NCBI GenBank assembly: GCA_026002995.1 | Contig: BPGK01000001.1 | Coordinates: 1,860,001-1,924,000, forward strand | DNA: 64,000 nt | Direction: 5' to 3' | Source of the DNA: Gaiellaceae bacterium | GTDB taxonomy: Bacteria > Actinomycetota > Thermoleophilia > Gaiellales > Gaiellaceae | In this document: positions 58,069 to 64,000 of the stretch, one piece after another | Position numbering within the stretch: position 1 is the stretch's first letter | How the letters are laid out: each line of letters opens with the position of its first letter | Made by a program: the position numbers and the translations under genes | Notes under the pieces: model-generated | Databases searched by the model: none | Told to the model about the DNA's origin: nothing | What the model saw: only the letters and a program-made list of their open reading frames with translations

Positions 58069-58692
58069 GTGAACGAGAGCGCGGAACGTCGTCGCCACTG
58101 GGATGCGACGTACGGCGCGCGCGGCCCAAGCGGCGTGAGCTGGTACGAGCCGCAGCCGCGCATCTCGCTCGAGCTCGTCCAGGCTCTCGGGGTCGGGCCG
58201 GAGATACCGGTGATCGACATCGGGGGTGGCGCGTCGCTCCTCGCCGACAGCCTCCTCGAGCGCGGCTTCCTCGACGTCACCGTCCTCGACCTGTCCGCCG
58301 TCGCGCTCGAGGAGGTGCGCAAGCGGCTCGCGGGCCAGCCGGTCGAGCTCGTCCAGGCAGACGTCCTCGCCTGGAGACCGCCGCGGGCGTACGGTCTCTG
58401 GCACGACCGTGCGCTCTTCCACTTCCTCGTCGCCGAGGACGAGCGACGTCGCTACCTCGACCGTCTCCGGGAGGCGCTGCCTCGAGGAGGGTGCGTCATC
58501 GTGGGGACGTTCGCCCCCGACGCCCCTCCGACCTGCTCGGGCCTCCCCGTCACGCGCTACGGGGCAGCCGACCTCGCCCTCACGCTCGGGCCCCACTTCG
58601 AGCTCGTCGAGGCTCGCCACGTCGAGCACCGGACCCCTCGTGGGACCGCGCAGCCCTTCACCTGGCTCGCCGGAAGGGTCCGTGCTCACTGA
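58069..58692 (+). CDS. Class I SAM-dependent methyltransferase
   Basis: A 207-residue methyltransferase of the small-molecule/thiopurine-like class. It begins RRHWDATYGARGPSGVSWYE, then motif I VIDIGGGASLLADSLLERG, acidic motif post-I VLDLSAVALEEV and VELVQADVLAWRPP with WHDRALFHFL (a family sequence seen in such enzymes). The substrate is unknown. It follows the glycosylase gene by 26 bases. The convergent iron permease gene lies 48 bases beyond its end. Confidence 0.87.
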   Translation: MNESAERRRHWDATYGARGPSGVSWYEPQPRISLELVQALGVGPEIPVIDIGGGASLLADSLLERGFLDVTVLDLSAVALEEVRKRLAGQPVELVQADVLAWRPPRAYGLWHDRALFHFLVAEDERRRYLDRLREALPRGGCVIVGTFAPDAPPTCSGLPVTRYGAADLALTLGPHFELVEARHVEHRTPRGTAQPFTWLAGRVRAH

Positions 58693-58740
58693 GCTCCGAC
58701 GCGTCCAGCGCCGAGCCGAGGTCCGCGGTGGAGCTGCTCC

Positions 58741-59766
58741 CTAGAAGGACGGCGGCGCGTCCGGACGAAAGGCCGGCTGCTCGCCACGGGAACGAGGGCG
58801 CACGACCTTGACGTGCCGCGCGGCGAGGTACGAGCCGAGCACGAGGATCACGGCGAGCGCCTGTGCGGTCAGCGTCTCGTACGTCGGGACGACCTCGAAC
58901 CAGCGCGCGAGCCAGTCGGGGAAGCCGACGCCGAGGGGCGTCGTCGGGATCCAGCCGAGGTCCTGCAGCGTTCGCGCGCTCCCGCCCACCATCACGACGA
59001 GGACCGCCCCGAGCATCACCCCGGTCGTGACGAGCAGGCGGCGGTACGGGAGCTTCTGCGCGAGGAAGAAGGTCACGATCCCGACCGCGGCCGTCCCGGC
59101 GAGCCCGATCGCGACGCCCTCGAGCACGGTCGCGGTTCCCGCCCGGAGCTGCAGGTTCTGGAGGAAGAGGACGACCTCGAAGCCCTCGCGGTACACGCTG
59201 CTGAAGCCGAGCAGGACGAGGCCCGCTACCTGCCCGCTGAGGAGGCCCCGCTCGGCAGAACGAGCGAGCGCCCGCCGCCGCTGATCGTTGCGCTTCGCGA
59301 TCCAGCGCGTCCAGTAGAGCTTGTGGAAGAACCAATTCATGATCACGAGGAGCACGACGATCGCAAGCAGCCCGGTGAGCGCGAGGAGCTCGTCCTCGTA
59401 GGCGGAGAACTGCGCCAGGATCGCCTGCGCCACGAACCAGGTCGCGACAGTAGCCGCGAACGCGACCGCGGCGCCGACGGCGACCGGCCGTCGCAGGCGG
59501 CTCTGCGCTCCGAGCAGGGCGGCCGTGACCGCTGCGAAGATCAGGATCGCCTCCAGCCCCTCGCGGAAGACGATCACGGCGCTGTTGACGACGACGACGG
59601 CGTGCGCCTGCTGCACCGTCGCCTCCGTGGGATCGGGTGACCCGCTCTGCGCCACGACCGCGATCCCGGCGATCACCGCCATGGCGGTGAAGCCGGCGAG
59701 CAGCCAGACTGCCGGTGTCACCCACGACCTCCTCCGGAGCCGAACCTGCGCGCTGCGCGATTGCAT
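58741..59766 (-). CDS. FTR1-family iron permease
   Basis: A 341-residue membrane protein of the Ftr1/EfeU family with about 7 transmembrane segments. The two iron-relay motifs are present as VFREGLEAILIFAAV (residue ~65) and VYREGFEVVLFLQNL (about 210): REGLE and REGFE. The N-terminal 45 residues include one extra hydrophobic segment. EfeO or EfeB partners are not adjacent. ATG 59766 has TAGGAT 8 bases upstream, and a DtxR-type operator lies just before that, so expression is probably iron-repressed like the fbp importer. It is 37 kb from the regulator gene. Confidence 0.9.
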   Translation of the reverse strand: MQSRSAQVRLRRRSWVTPAVWLLAGFTAMAVIAGIAVVAQSGSPDPTEATVQQAHAVVVVNSAVIVFREGLEAILIFAAVTAALLGAQSRLRRPVAVGAAVAFAATVATWFVAQAILAQFSAYEDELLALTGLLAIVVLLVIMNWFFHKLYWTRWIAKRNDQRRRALARSAERGLLSGQVAGLVLLGFSSVYREGFEVVLFLQNLQLRAGTATVLEGVAIGLAGTAAVGIVTFFLAQKLPYRRLLVTTGVMLGAVLVVMVGGSARTLQDLGWIPTTPLGVGFPDWLARWFEVVPTYETLTAQALAVILVLGSYLAARHVKVVRPRSRGEQPAFRPDAPPSF

Positions 59767-59774
59767 GGTGCGCC

Positions 59775-59780
59775 ATCCTA
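59775..59780 (-). promoter_or_regulatory. Putative -10 box of the FTR1 gene
   Basis: TAGGAT on the minus strand, 8 bases before the FTR1 ATG and 6 bases downstream of the operator at 59787-59800. Confidence 0.5.
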
Positions 59781-59786
59781 CAGACG

Positions 59787-59800
59787 TAAGGTCTACCTGA
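59787..59800. promoter_or_regulatory. DtxR-type operator 4, upstream of FTR1
   Basis: TAAGGTCTACCTGA matches TnAGGTnnACCTnA. It covers the spacer between -10 and -35 positions of the FTR1 promoter, where a bound repressor would exclude RNA polymerase. This is the only intergenic match outside the fbp region that I found. Confidence 0.75.
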
Positions 59801-59848
59801 CAAGCTCGCCATGGCCCACGACCTCCGCGGGCCGCTCGACGGAGAGAC

Positions 59849-60160
59849 GTGATGCACGCTCTGCTCGAGTCGGAGACCGGGGCCCGAAACCTCGTGATCT
59901 CGGCTGCGCTCGTGGCGACGGGAGCGCTCGCCGTCGTGGCCGTCGCCTATGCGTTCGGGCTCCTCTCCGAGGCCCCGGTCGACGCGAGCACGAGCTCGCA
60001 GGTGGCGGCGCGACTGAACCCGAGGATCGACGACCCCACCGAAGCCGCCGACGGCGACGCGTCGGGAGCTGGAGCGCGAGCTCTTGGCGCTCGTCTCCTC
60101 CGAGGATCTCGACCACGAGGACGACGGCGCAGGGCCTGGGGTCGGGACCTCACTCTGGAA
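59849..60160 (+). pseudogene. Degraded fragment of a DUF389 gene
   Basis: The frame from ATG 59849 gives GARNLVISAALVATGALAVV, then AYAFGLLSEAPVDASTSSQV and LNPRIDD, almost matching residues ~76-130 of the intact DUF389 protein at 60672 (same order and most residues). It then leaves that homology: a second frame gives RRELERELLALVSSEDLDHED, looking like the tail of another protein. N-terminal helices and the C-terminal half are missing. It is best read as a remnant of a partial duplication, filling the 402-base space between FTR1 and the reductase gene. Confidence 0.65.
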
Positions 60161-60168
60161 GCGAGCTC

Positions 60169-60573
60169 TCAGTCGCCGCCGGCCTCCAGGCGGAACACCG
60201 GCAGGCCCGCCCCACCCTCGTCCAACATCGCCCTCGTTCCGCTACGCCCGGCGGTGGAGCGGTAGGCAGCGATGACCGGCGGCCTCTCGGCAGGCGGGAG
60301 CTCGACCGCGGTCACGTCCTCCTCACGTCGGCCGAAGAAGAGGCGGGCCTGCGGCGTCCGCCGCAGATTCCGGGCCCAGTCGGACTCGCCGTAGAGCGAG
60401 ACGACGTAGCGCCTTCCGTCGAGCACGAGCACCTTGACCGGGGTACGGCGCGATCGTCCGGTGCGGCGCCCGATCACCTCGAGCGTCCGGACGCCGTCGA
60501 TGTCACGACCGAGCAGGACTCCGGTCCGCACGGCGCGGTTGACGACGTTCCGCTGGAACCAACTCGCGGGCAT
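60169..60573 (-). CDS. F420-dependent nitroreductase/quinone reductase (Ddn-like)
   Basis: A 134-residue protein of the split-beta-barrel deazaflavin reductase family (Ddn/AOR type), which uses cofactor F420H2 to reduce quinones or nitro compounds. Markers are LEVIGRRTGRSRRTPVKVLV and VVSLYGESDWARNLRRTPQA, the second being the usual GxSxWxRNLR helix. F420 proteins are typical of Actinobacteria. TACGCT (60583-60588) lies 9 bases before the ATG. It converges with the DUF389 remnant and is divergent from the intact DUF389 gene. Confidence 0.85.
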   Translation of the reverse strand: MPASWFQRNVVNRAVRTGVLLGRDIDGVRTLEVIGRRTGRSRRTPVKVLVLDGRRYVVSLYGESDWARNLRRTPQARLFFGRREEDVTAVELPPAERPPVIAAYRSTAGRSGTRAMLDEGGAGLPVFRLEAGGD

Positions 60574-60671
60574 CGGCCCGGGAGCGTAGCGCGCCCCTGC
60601 CCGATCCGAACACCGGGTCCGTCCGTCCCGGACACGACACTGACGAGCGCTTTCCGTCTCGCTCTCGCACC

Positions 60672-61661
60672 ATGCCCTCGATCGCCGTCACCGACATCGC
60701 TCGCATGCGCGAGACGCTCTTCTTCGAGGGGGACGAGCGCACGCGCAAGCTCAGCGCCTACTGGACGCTGCTGCTGCTCGCGGCGATGATCGCCTCGGCG
60801 GGCGTTGTCTCCGACTCGACCGCGACCGTGATCGGCGCGATGATCGTCGCGCCGCTGATGACTCCGATCCTCGGGATCGTCCTCGCGGTCACGATCGGCG
60901 ACGGGCGCAACCTGGCGAGCTCGGCGGCGCTCGTGGTGACGGGCGCGCTCGCCGTCGTGGCGGTCGGCTACGGCTTCGGGCTCCTCGCCGAGGTGCCCGT
61001 CGACGCCTCGACGAGCTCGCAGGTCTCGGGTCGCGTGAACCCGAGGCTCATCGACCTCGTCGCGGCGGTCGCGACGGGCGCGGTCGGCGCGTTCGCGCTC
61101 GTGCGAGCGGACGTCTCGGACACCCTGCCCGGCGTCGCGATCGCGATCTCGCTCGTCCCGCCGCTCGCCGTGGTCGGCCTCACGCTCGAGGCGGGGCAAG
61201 GCGACGAGGCAGGCGGCGCCCTGCTCCTCTTCCTCACGAACGTGGGAGCGATTCTCATCACCGGCGTGCTCGTGATGGCCCTCTACCACGTCCGCTCGGC
61301 TGCGCTCGAGTCACTCGCGCGACCGCCGCTCGGCCGCCGCGCGGCGGTGACGCTGATCGTCGCCTTCGTGGTCGTCATCGCGGTGCCGCTCGCCGGCTCG
61401 ACCGCACGCATCGTCGACGAGCGCCTGACGATCGCCTCCGTGACGGACGTCGCGCGGCCGTGGGCGGAGAGCGCGGGCTGGGAGATTGTGGCCGTGACGA
61501 CGCGACCGGAGGGCGTGGTCATCCACGCGCTCGGCCCCGTCCCGGCTCCCGATCCCGGCGAGCTCCGCCGGGGCCTCGACGCCGAAGGCCTCGGCGACGT
61601 CGACGTCCGGCTACAGCTCGTGCCCGAGGAGCGCGTCGACCTCGAGGCGACCGGCGAGTAG
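60672..61661 (+). CDS. DUF389 membrane protein
   Basis: A 329-residue membrane protein of the DUF389/TIGR00341 family, function unknown. It has a soluble N-terminus, about 6-7 hydrophobic helices and a C-terminal ~85-residue cytosolic domain. Family features include YWTLLLLAAMIASAGVVSDS, ATVIGAMIVAPLMTPILGI and AIAISLVPPLAVVGLTLE. Some relatives were linked to membrane stress, but no activity is established. A partial degraded copy lies 0.8 kb upstream on the same strand. No clear -10 box is seen. Confidence 0.85.
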   Translation: MPSIAVTDIARMRETLFFEGDERTRKLSAYWTLLLLAAMIASAGVVSDSTATVIGAMIVAPLMTPILGIVLAVTIGDGRNLASSAALVVTGALAVVAVGYGFGLLAEVPVDASTSSQVSGRVNPRLIDLVAAVATGAVGAFALVRADVSDTLPGVAIAISLVPPLAVVGLTLEAGQGDEAGGALLLFLTNVGAILITGVLVMALYHVRSAALESLARPPLGRRAAVTLIVAFVVVIAVPLAGSTARIVDERLTIASVTDVARPWAESAGWEIVAVTTRPEGVVIHALGPVPAPDPGELRRGLDAEGLGDVDVRLQLVPEERVDLEATGE

Positions 61662-61664
61662 AGT
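61659..61664 (+). promoter_or_regulatory. Putative -10 box of the metallo-hydrolase-like gene
   Basis: TAGAGT exactly 6 bases before ATG 61671; its TAG is also the stop codon of the DUF389 gene. Confidence 0.5.
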
Positions 61665-61670
61665 CGCGCG

Positions 61671-62237
61671 ATGCGCGAGGTGACTGCCGGCGTCTGGCAC
61701 TGGAAGGCTCCGCATCCGGAGTGGAACGACCGGCAGGAGTGGGAGCGGCTCGTCTCCTCGTACGCGATCGACACCGGCGATGCCGTCCTGCTCTTCGACC
61801 CGCTCGACGTCCCGCCCGCTCTGCTCGAGCGAGCCGACGCGGTCGTCCTCACGTGCCCGTGGCACCGCCGAGACGCGCCGAGGCTCGGGCTGCCGATCTT
61901 CGTCCCTCCTCCCGATCCGCCCGACCCGGATCCGGTCCGGGGCGAGGTGTTCCGCGCCGGCGACACGCTGCGGTTCGGCGTGCGCGCGTTCGAGGGGTTC
62001 GAGCCGAACGACCTCGTGCTCTACGTCGCCAGCCGCCGCGCGGTCGTCGTCGGCGACACGCTGATCGACCGCGGCGACGGGCTGCGCATCCATCCCGACT
62101 GGCCCGTGGACGCCGTCACGCCCGGCGACGTCGCACGGCGGCTGCGCCCGCTGCTCGACCTGCCGGTGGACGTCGTGCTACCGACCCACGCGGAGCCCGC
62201 CGACCGCGCCGCGCTCGAGCGGGCGCTGGCGGCGTAG
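61671..62237 (+). CDS. Metallo-beta-lactamase-fold protein with degenerate metal site
   Basis: A 188-residue protein resembling short metallo-beta-lactamase (MBL)-fold hydrolases: REVTAGVWHWKAPHPEW start, SSYAIDTGDAVLLFDPLDVP, then VVLTCPWHRRDAPRLGLPIF where true MBLs have HxHxDH, VVVGDTLIDRGDG where the second metal Asp is expected, and VVLPTHAEPAD at the last His position. The first His of HxHxDH is missing, so it may bind one metal or none. No substrate can be given. It is 9 bases after DUF389 and 21 bases before the phospholipase D-like gene. Confidence 0.7.
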   Translation: MREVTAGVWHWKAPHPEWNDRQEWERLVSSYAIDTGDAVLLFDPLDVPPALLERADAVVLTCPWHRRDAPRLGLPIFVPPPDPPDPDPVRGEVFRAGDTLRFGVRAFEGFEPNDLVLYVASRRAVVVGDTLIDRGDGLRIHPDWPVDAVTPGDVARRLRPLLDLPVDVVLPTHAEPADRAALERALAA

Positions 62238-62258
62238 GACGGCCTCGCTTCGACGAGC

Positions 62259-63326
62259 GTGAGCCTGATGGGACGCTCCGACGCGATCGAGACCCACACG
62301 CTCACGGACGGTGGCCAGCGGTCGGCCGACGTCGCGCGCGCGATCGCGGAGTTCCTCGCTGCCGGCGAGCGCTCGCTCGATATCGCGATGTACGACGTGC
62401 GCTTCGAGACCGACGCCGGCGGGCTTGTCCTCGCGTCGCTCCTCGCCGCGCGACAACGAGGCGTCACGATCCGCTTCCTCTACGACGTCGAGCACCCCGG
62501 GCCGATTCCGGTGCCGCCCCCTCCGCGGACGGTTCCAGAGGCCCTCGAGGCGCTCCCGATCTCGACCCGGGGCATCGCCGGCATCCCGGACCTCATGCAC
62601 CACAAGTTCGTCGTCTTGGATGGGCACACGGTCTGGACGGGATCGACGAACTGGACGGACGACTCGTGGGAGCGCCAGGAGAACGTCGTCGCGGTCGTGC
62701 GCTCGCGCGAGATCGCGTACGCGTACACGCTCGCCTTCGACGAACTCTGGGGGGCGGGAACCGTCGAGGGGACGGGAACCGTCGAGCCGCGCCCCGTCGA
62801 TGTCGACGGCGCCCGTATGCGCGCCTGGTTTTGCCCCGGGCACGGTGAGGCACTCGCCCACCGGATCGCGAAGCACATCGGGAAAGCGCGCGAGCGCGTC
62901 CGGATCGCGTCCCCCGTCATCACGTCGGGGCCGATCCTCGGAACGCTCGTGGAGTGCGTCAACGAGCGCCGCTGCGATCTCGCTGGCGTGATCGACGACA
63001 CGCAGGTCGACGAGGTGTTCGGCCAATGGCGCGCGAACGGGGTCAGCGCATGGAAGATCCCGCTCTTGCGGCGCGTCCTCGAAGACGCGCCGTTCAGCGG
63101 GAAGCGCTCGACGCCGTGGACGCCCGAGGCCGTGCACGACGTCATGCACGCCAAGGTCGTGGTCACCGACGACACGGCCTTCGTCGGCAGCTTCAACCTC
63201 TCTCGCTCGGGCGAGCGGAACGCCGAGAACGTGCTCGAGATCCGCGACCGCCGGGTCGCGGACCGGCTCGCGTCCTTCGTGGACGACATCCGCGACCGCT
63301 ATCCCCCGGCAACGCCTCCGGGATAA
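62259..63326 (+). CDS. Phospholipase D/nuclease-family protein
   Basis: A 355-residue PLD-superfamily hydrolase with two HKD motifs: MHHKFVVLDGHTVWTGSTNW (about residue 110) and MHAKVVVTDDTAFVGSFNLS with RNAEN at the end (about 300), both with the HxKx4D core. It lacks a signal peptide. Such proteins may be phospholipases, cardiolipin synthases or nucleases (Nuc/ PLD-like); the conserved ERNAENVLEIRD favours the nuclease/PLDc_2 group, but the activity is not decided. A GTG start is taken; ATG 62268 is an alternative. Upstream gene end is 21 bases away. Confidence 0.87.
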   Translation: MSLMGRSDAIETHTLTDGGQRSADVARAIAEFLAAGERSLDIAMYDVRFETDAGGLVLASLLAARQRGVTIRFLYDVEHPGPIPVPPPPRTVPEALEALPISTRGIAGIPDLMHHKFVVLDGHTVWTGSTNWTDDSWERQENVVAVVRSREIAYAYTLAFDELWGAGTVEGTGTVEPRPVDVDGARMRAWFCPGHGEALAHRIAKHIGKARERVRIASPVITSGPILGTLVECVNERRCDLAGVIDDTQVDEVFGQWRANGVSAWKIPLLRRVLEDAPFSGKRSTPWTPEAVHDVMHAKVVVTDDTAFVGSFNLSRSGERNAENVLEIRDRRVADRLASFVDDIRDRYPPATPPG

Positions 63327-63327
63327 T
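63322..63327 (+). promoter_or_regulatory. Putative -10 box of the agmatinase-family gene
   Basis: GATAAT exactly 6 bases before GTG 63334; the hexamer overlaps the PLD gene stop codon (TAA). Confidence 0.5.
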
Positions 63328-63333
63328 CCTCGC

Positions 63334-64000
63334 GTGATCGACCCGCTCGAGCGCTGGCGCGCACTCGGCCTCCCGGACAAGCCGGACTACGCCGGGCTCC
63401 TCACCTTCGCGGGCATGCCGTACACGCAGGATCCGGCGGAGCTCGCCGGCGTCGACGTCGCGGTCGTCGGCGCGCCGACGGACGACCTCGTCTCCGACCG
63501 CCCCGGCACACGCTTCGGTCCACGGGCGATCCGCGCCGCGAGCTGCCCGCCCGGGCCGCATCTGGAAGCGAAGGTCGACGCGTTCGCGAAGCTCCGGGTC
63601 GTGGACTTCGGCGACGCGGCCGTGCTCCCGGCCGATCCCGTCCGGACGCACGAGCAGATCGAGTCGACGGTCTCGCAGGTCGTCGAGGCGGGCGCAATCC
63701 CGGTCGTCCTCGGCGGCGACCACTCGATCACCGAGCCGAACGTGCGCGCCGCCGCGGCGCGACACGGCCCGGTCGGGCTCGTCCACTTCGACACGCACAC
63801 CGACACGGGCACGGAGGTCTTCGGCGTCGAGCACTCACACGGGACGCCGATGTACCGACTCGTGCGCGACGGCCACGTCGATCCCGCCCGCTACGTCCAG
63901 ATCGGCCTGCGTGGCTACTGGCCCGGCGAGGCAGAGTTCTCCTGGCAGCGCGATCGAGGGATCACGTCCTTCTTCATGCATGACGTGCGCGACCTCGGGA
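63334..64000 (+). CDS. Agmatinase/arginase-family ureohydrolase, 5' part
   Basis: The first 222 codons of a manganese ureohydrolase; the gene runs off the end of the window. Recognisable pieces are VDVAVVGAPTDDLVSDRPGT, RFGPRAIRAASC, VVLGGDHSITEPNVRAAAA (first Mn ligand His) and VHFDTHTDTGTEVFG (DxHxD cluster, with Thr where Ala is usual), then HSHGTPMYRLVRDGH. This order is that of SpeB/agmatinase and related guanidino hydrolases; the exact substrate cannot be fixed. It is 7 bases after the PLD gene stop. Confidence 0.88.
   Translation, partial: MIDPLERWRALGLPDKPDYAGLLTFAGMPYTQDPAELAGVDVAVVGAPTDDLVSDRPGTRFGPRAIRAASCPPGPHLEAKVDAFAKLRVVDFGDAAVLPADPVRTHEQIESTVSQVVEAGAIPVVLGGDHSITEPNVRAAAARHGPVGLVHFDTHTDTGTEVFGVEHSHGTPMYRLVRDGHVDPARYVQIGLRGYWPGEAEFSWQRDRGITSFFMHDVRDLG

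Noticed and set aside
1-64000. CRISPR arrays, tRNAs, rRNAs, insertion sequences or integrases
   Set aside because: Reading both strands gave no regularly spaced repeats, no tRNA T-loop patterns and no transposase or integrase motifs. Only the REP-like element in lhr suggests past mobility.

Overview
The window is a 64 kb piece of a very GC-rich, densely packed bacterial chromosome. It reads best as an actinobacterium of the Thermoleophilia type (Gaiella/Solirubrobacter relatives). This is inferred from the GC content, frequent GTG starts, a DivIVA/SepIVA-like coiled-coil gene beside coaD, an F420-type (Ddn-like) reductase, an actinobacterial HhH-GPD repair protein and a large zinc-ribbon cyclase/ATPase. 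Almost every gene is chromosomal housekeeping. No prophage, integrase, transposase, CRISPR array, tRNA or rRNA was found. A recurring feature is a TAnnnT hexamer 6-10 bases before the start codon, which points to leaderless or nearly leaderless transcripts; it was used here to settle several starts.

Layout. 1-8.2 kb: end of a LysR regulator, then a minus-strand operon asp23-like, fakA, a stand-alone receiver protein, degV (FakB-like), a histidine phosphatase, recG, rsmD, coaD and the coiled-coil protein. 8.3 kb: rpmB on the plus strand. 8.5-14.8 kb: seven overlapping or nearly touching minus-strand genes def-fmt-rsmB-ribD-ribE-ribBA-ribH, joining protein N-terminal formylation/deformylation, 16S rRNA methylation and riboflavin synthesis. 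14.8-15.8 kb: two small secreted proteins. 15.9-17.8 kb: priA. 17.9-22.4 kb: an iron ABC importer (fbpC, fbpA, fbpB) and a DtxR-family repressor, with three palindromic operators. 22.5-28.7 kb: metK-gpsA-der-plsC-cmk-aroA read from the minus strand, with aroA broken by a one-base frameshift. 28.8-30.8 kb: trpS and a cation exchanger.

30.8-36 kb: a pseudouridine synthase, an M29 aminopeptidase, a secreted CHRD protein, scpA/scpB (condensin partners) and lgt. 36-40.8 kb: a 1063-residue class III cyclase/AAA/TPR protein, a secreted protein and a cyclic-nucleotide-binding protein. 40.8-48.2 kb: dnaE, a dual-specificity phosphatase, a coiled-coil protein, a GNAT acetyltransferase and a gamma-glutamyltransferase. 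48.3-50.5 kb: parA and ftsZ overlap in one operon, and FtsZ carries a 125-residue N-terminal extension. 50.6-53 kb: a bicupin and two unknown genes. 53.1-58.7 kb: lhr helicase with a palindromic repeat inserted in frame, divergent from a base-excision-type glycosylase and a methyltransferase. 58.7-64 kb: an FTR1 iron permease with the same DtxR-type operator, a DUF389 gene plus a nearby degraded copy, a Ddn-like reductase, a metallo-beta-lactamase-like protein, a phospholipase D-like protein and the start of an agmatinase-family gene.

The most coherent regulatory system seen is the iron circuit: four matches to TnAGGTnnnCCTnA lie in front of the fbp genes and, 41 kb away, FTR1, with the likely repressor encoded just after fbpB.
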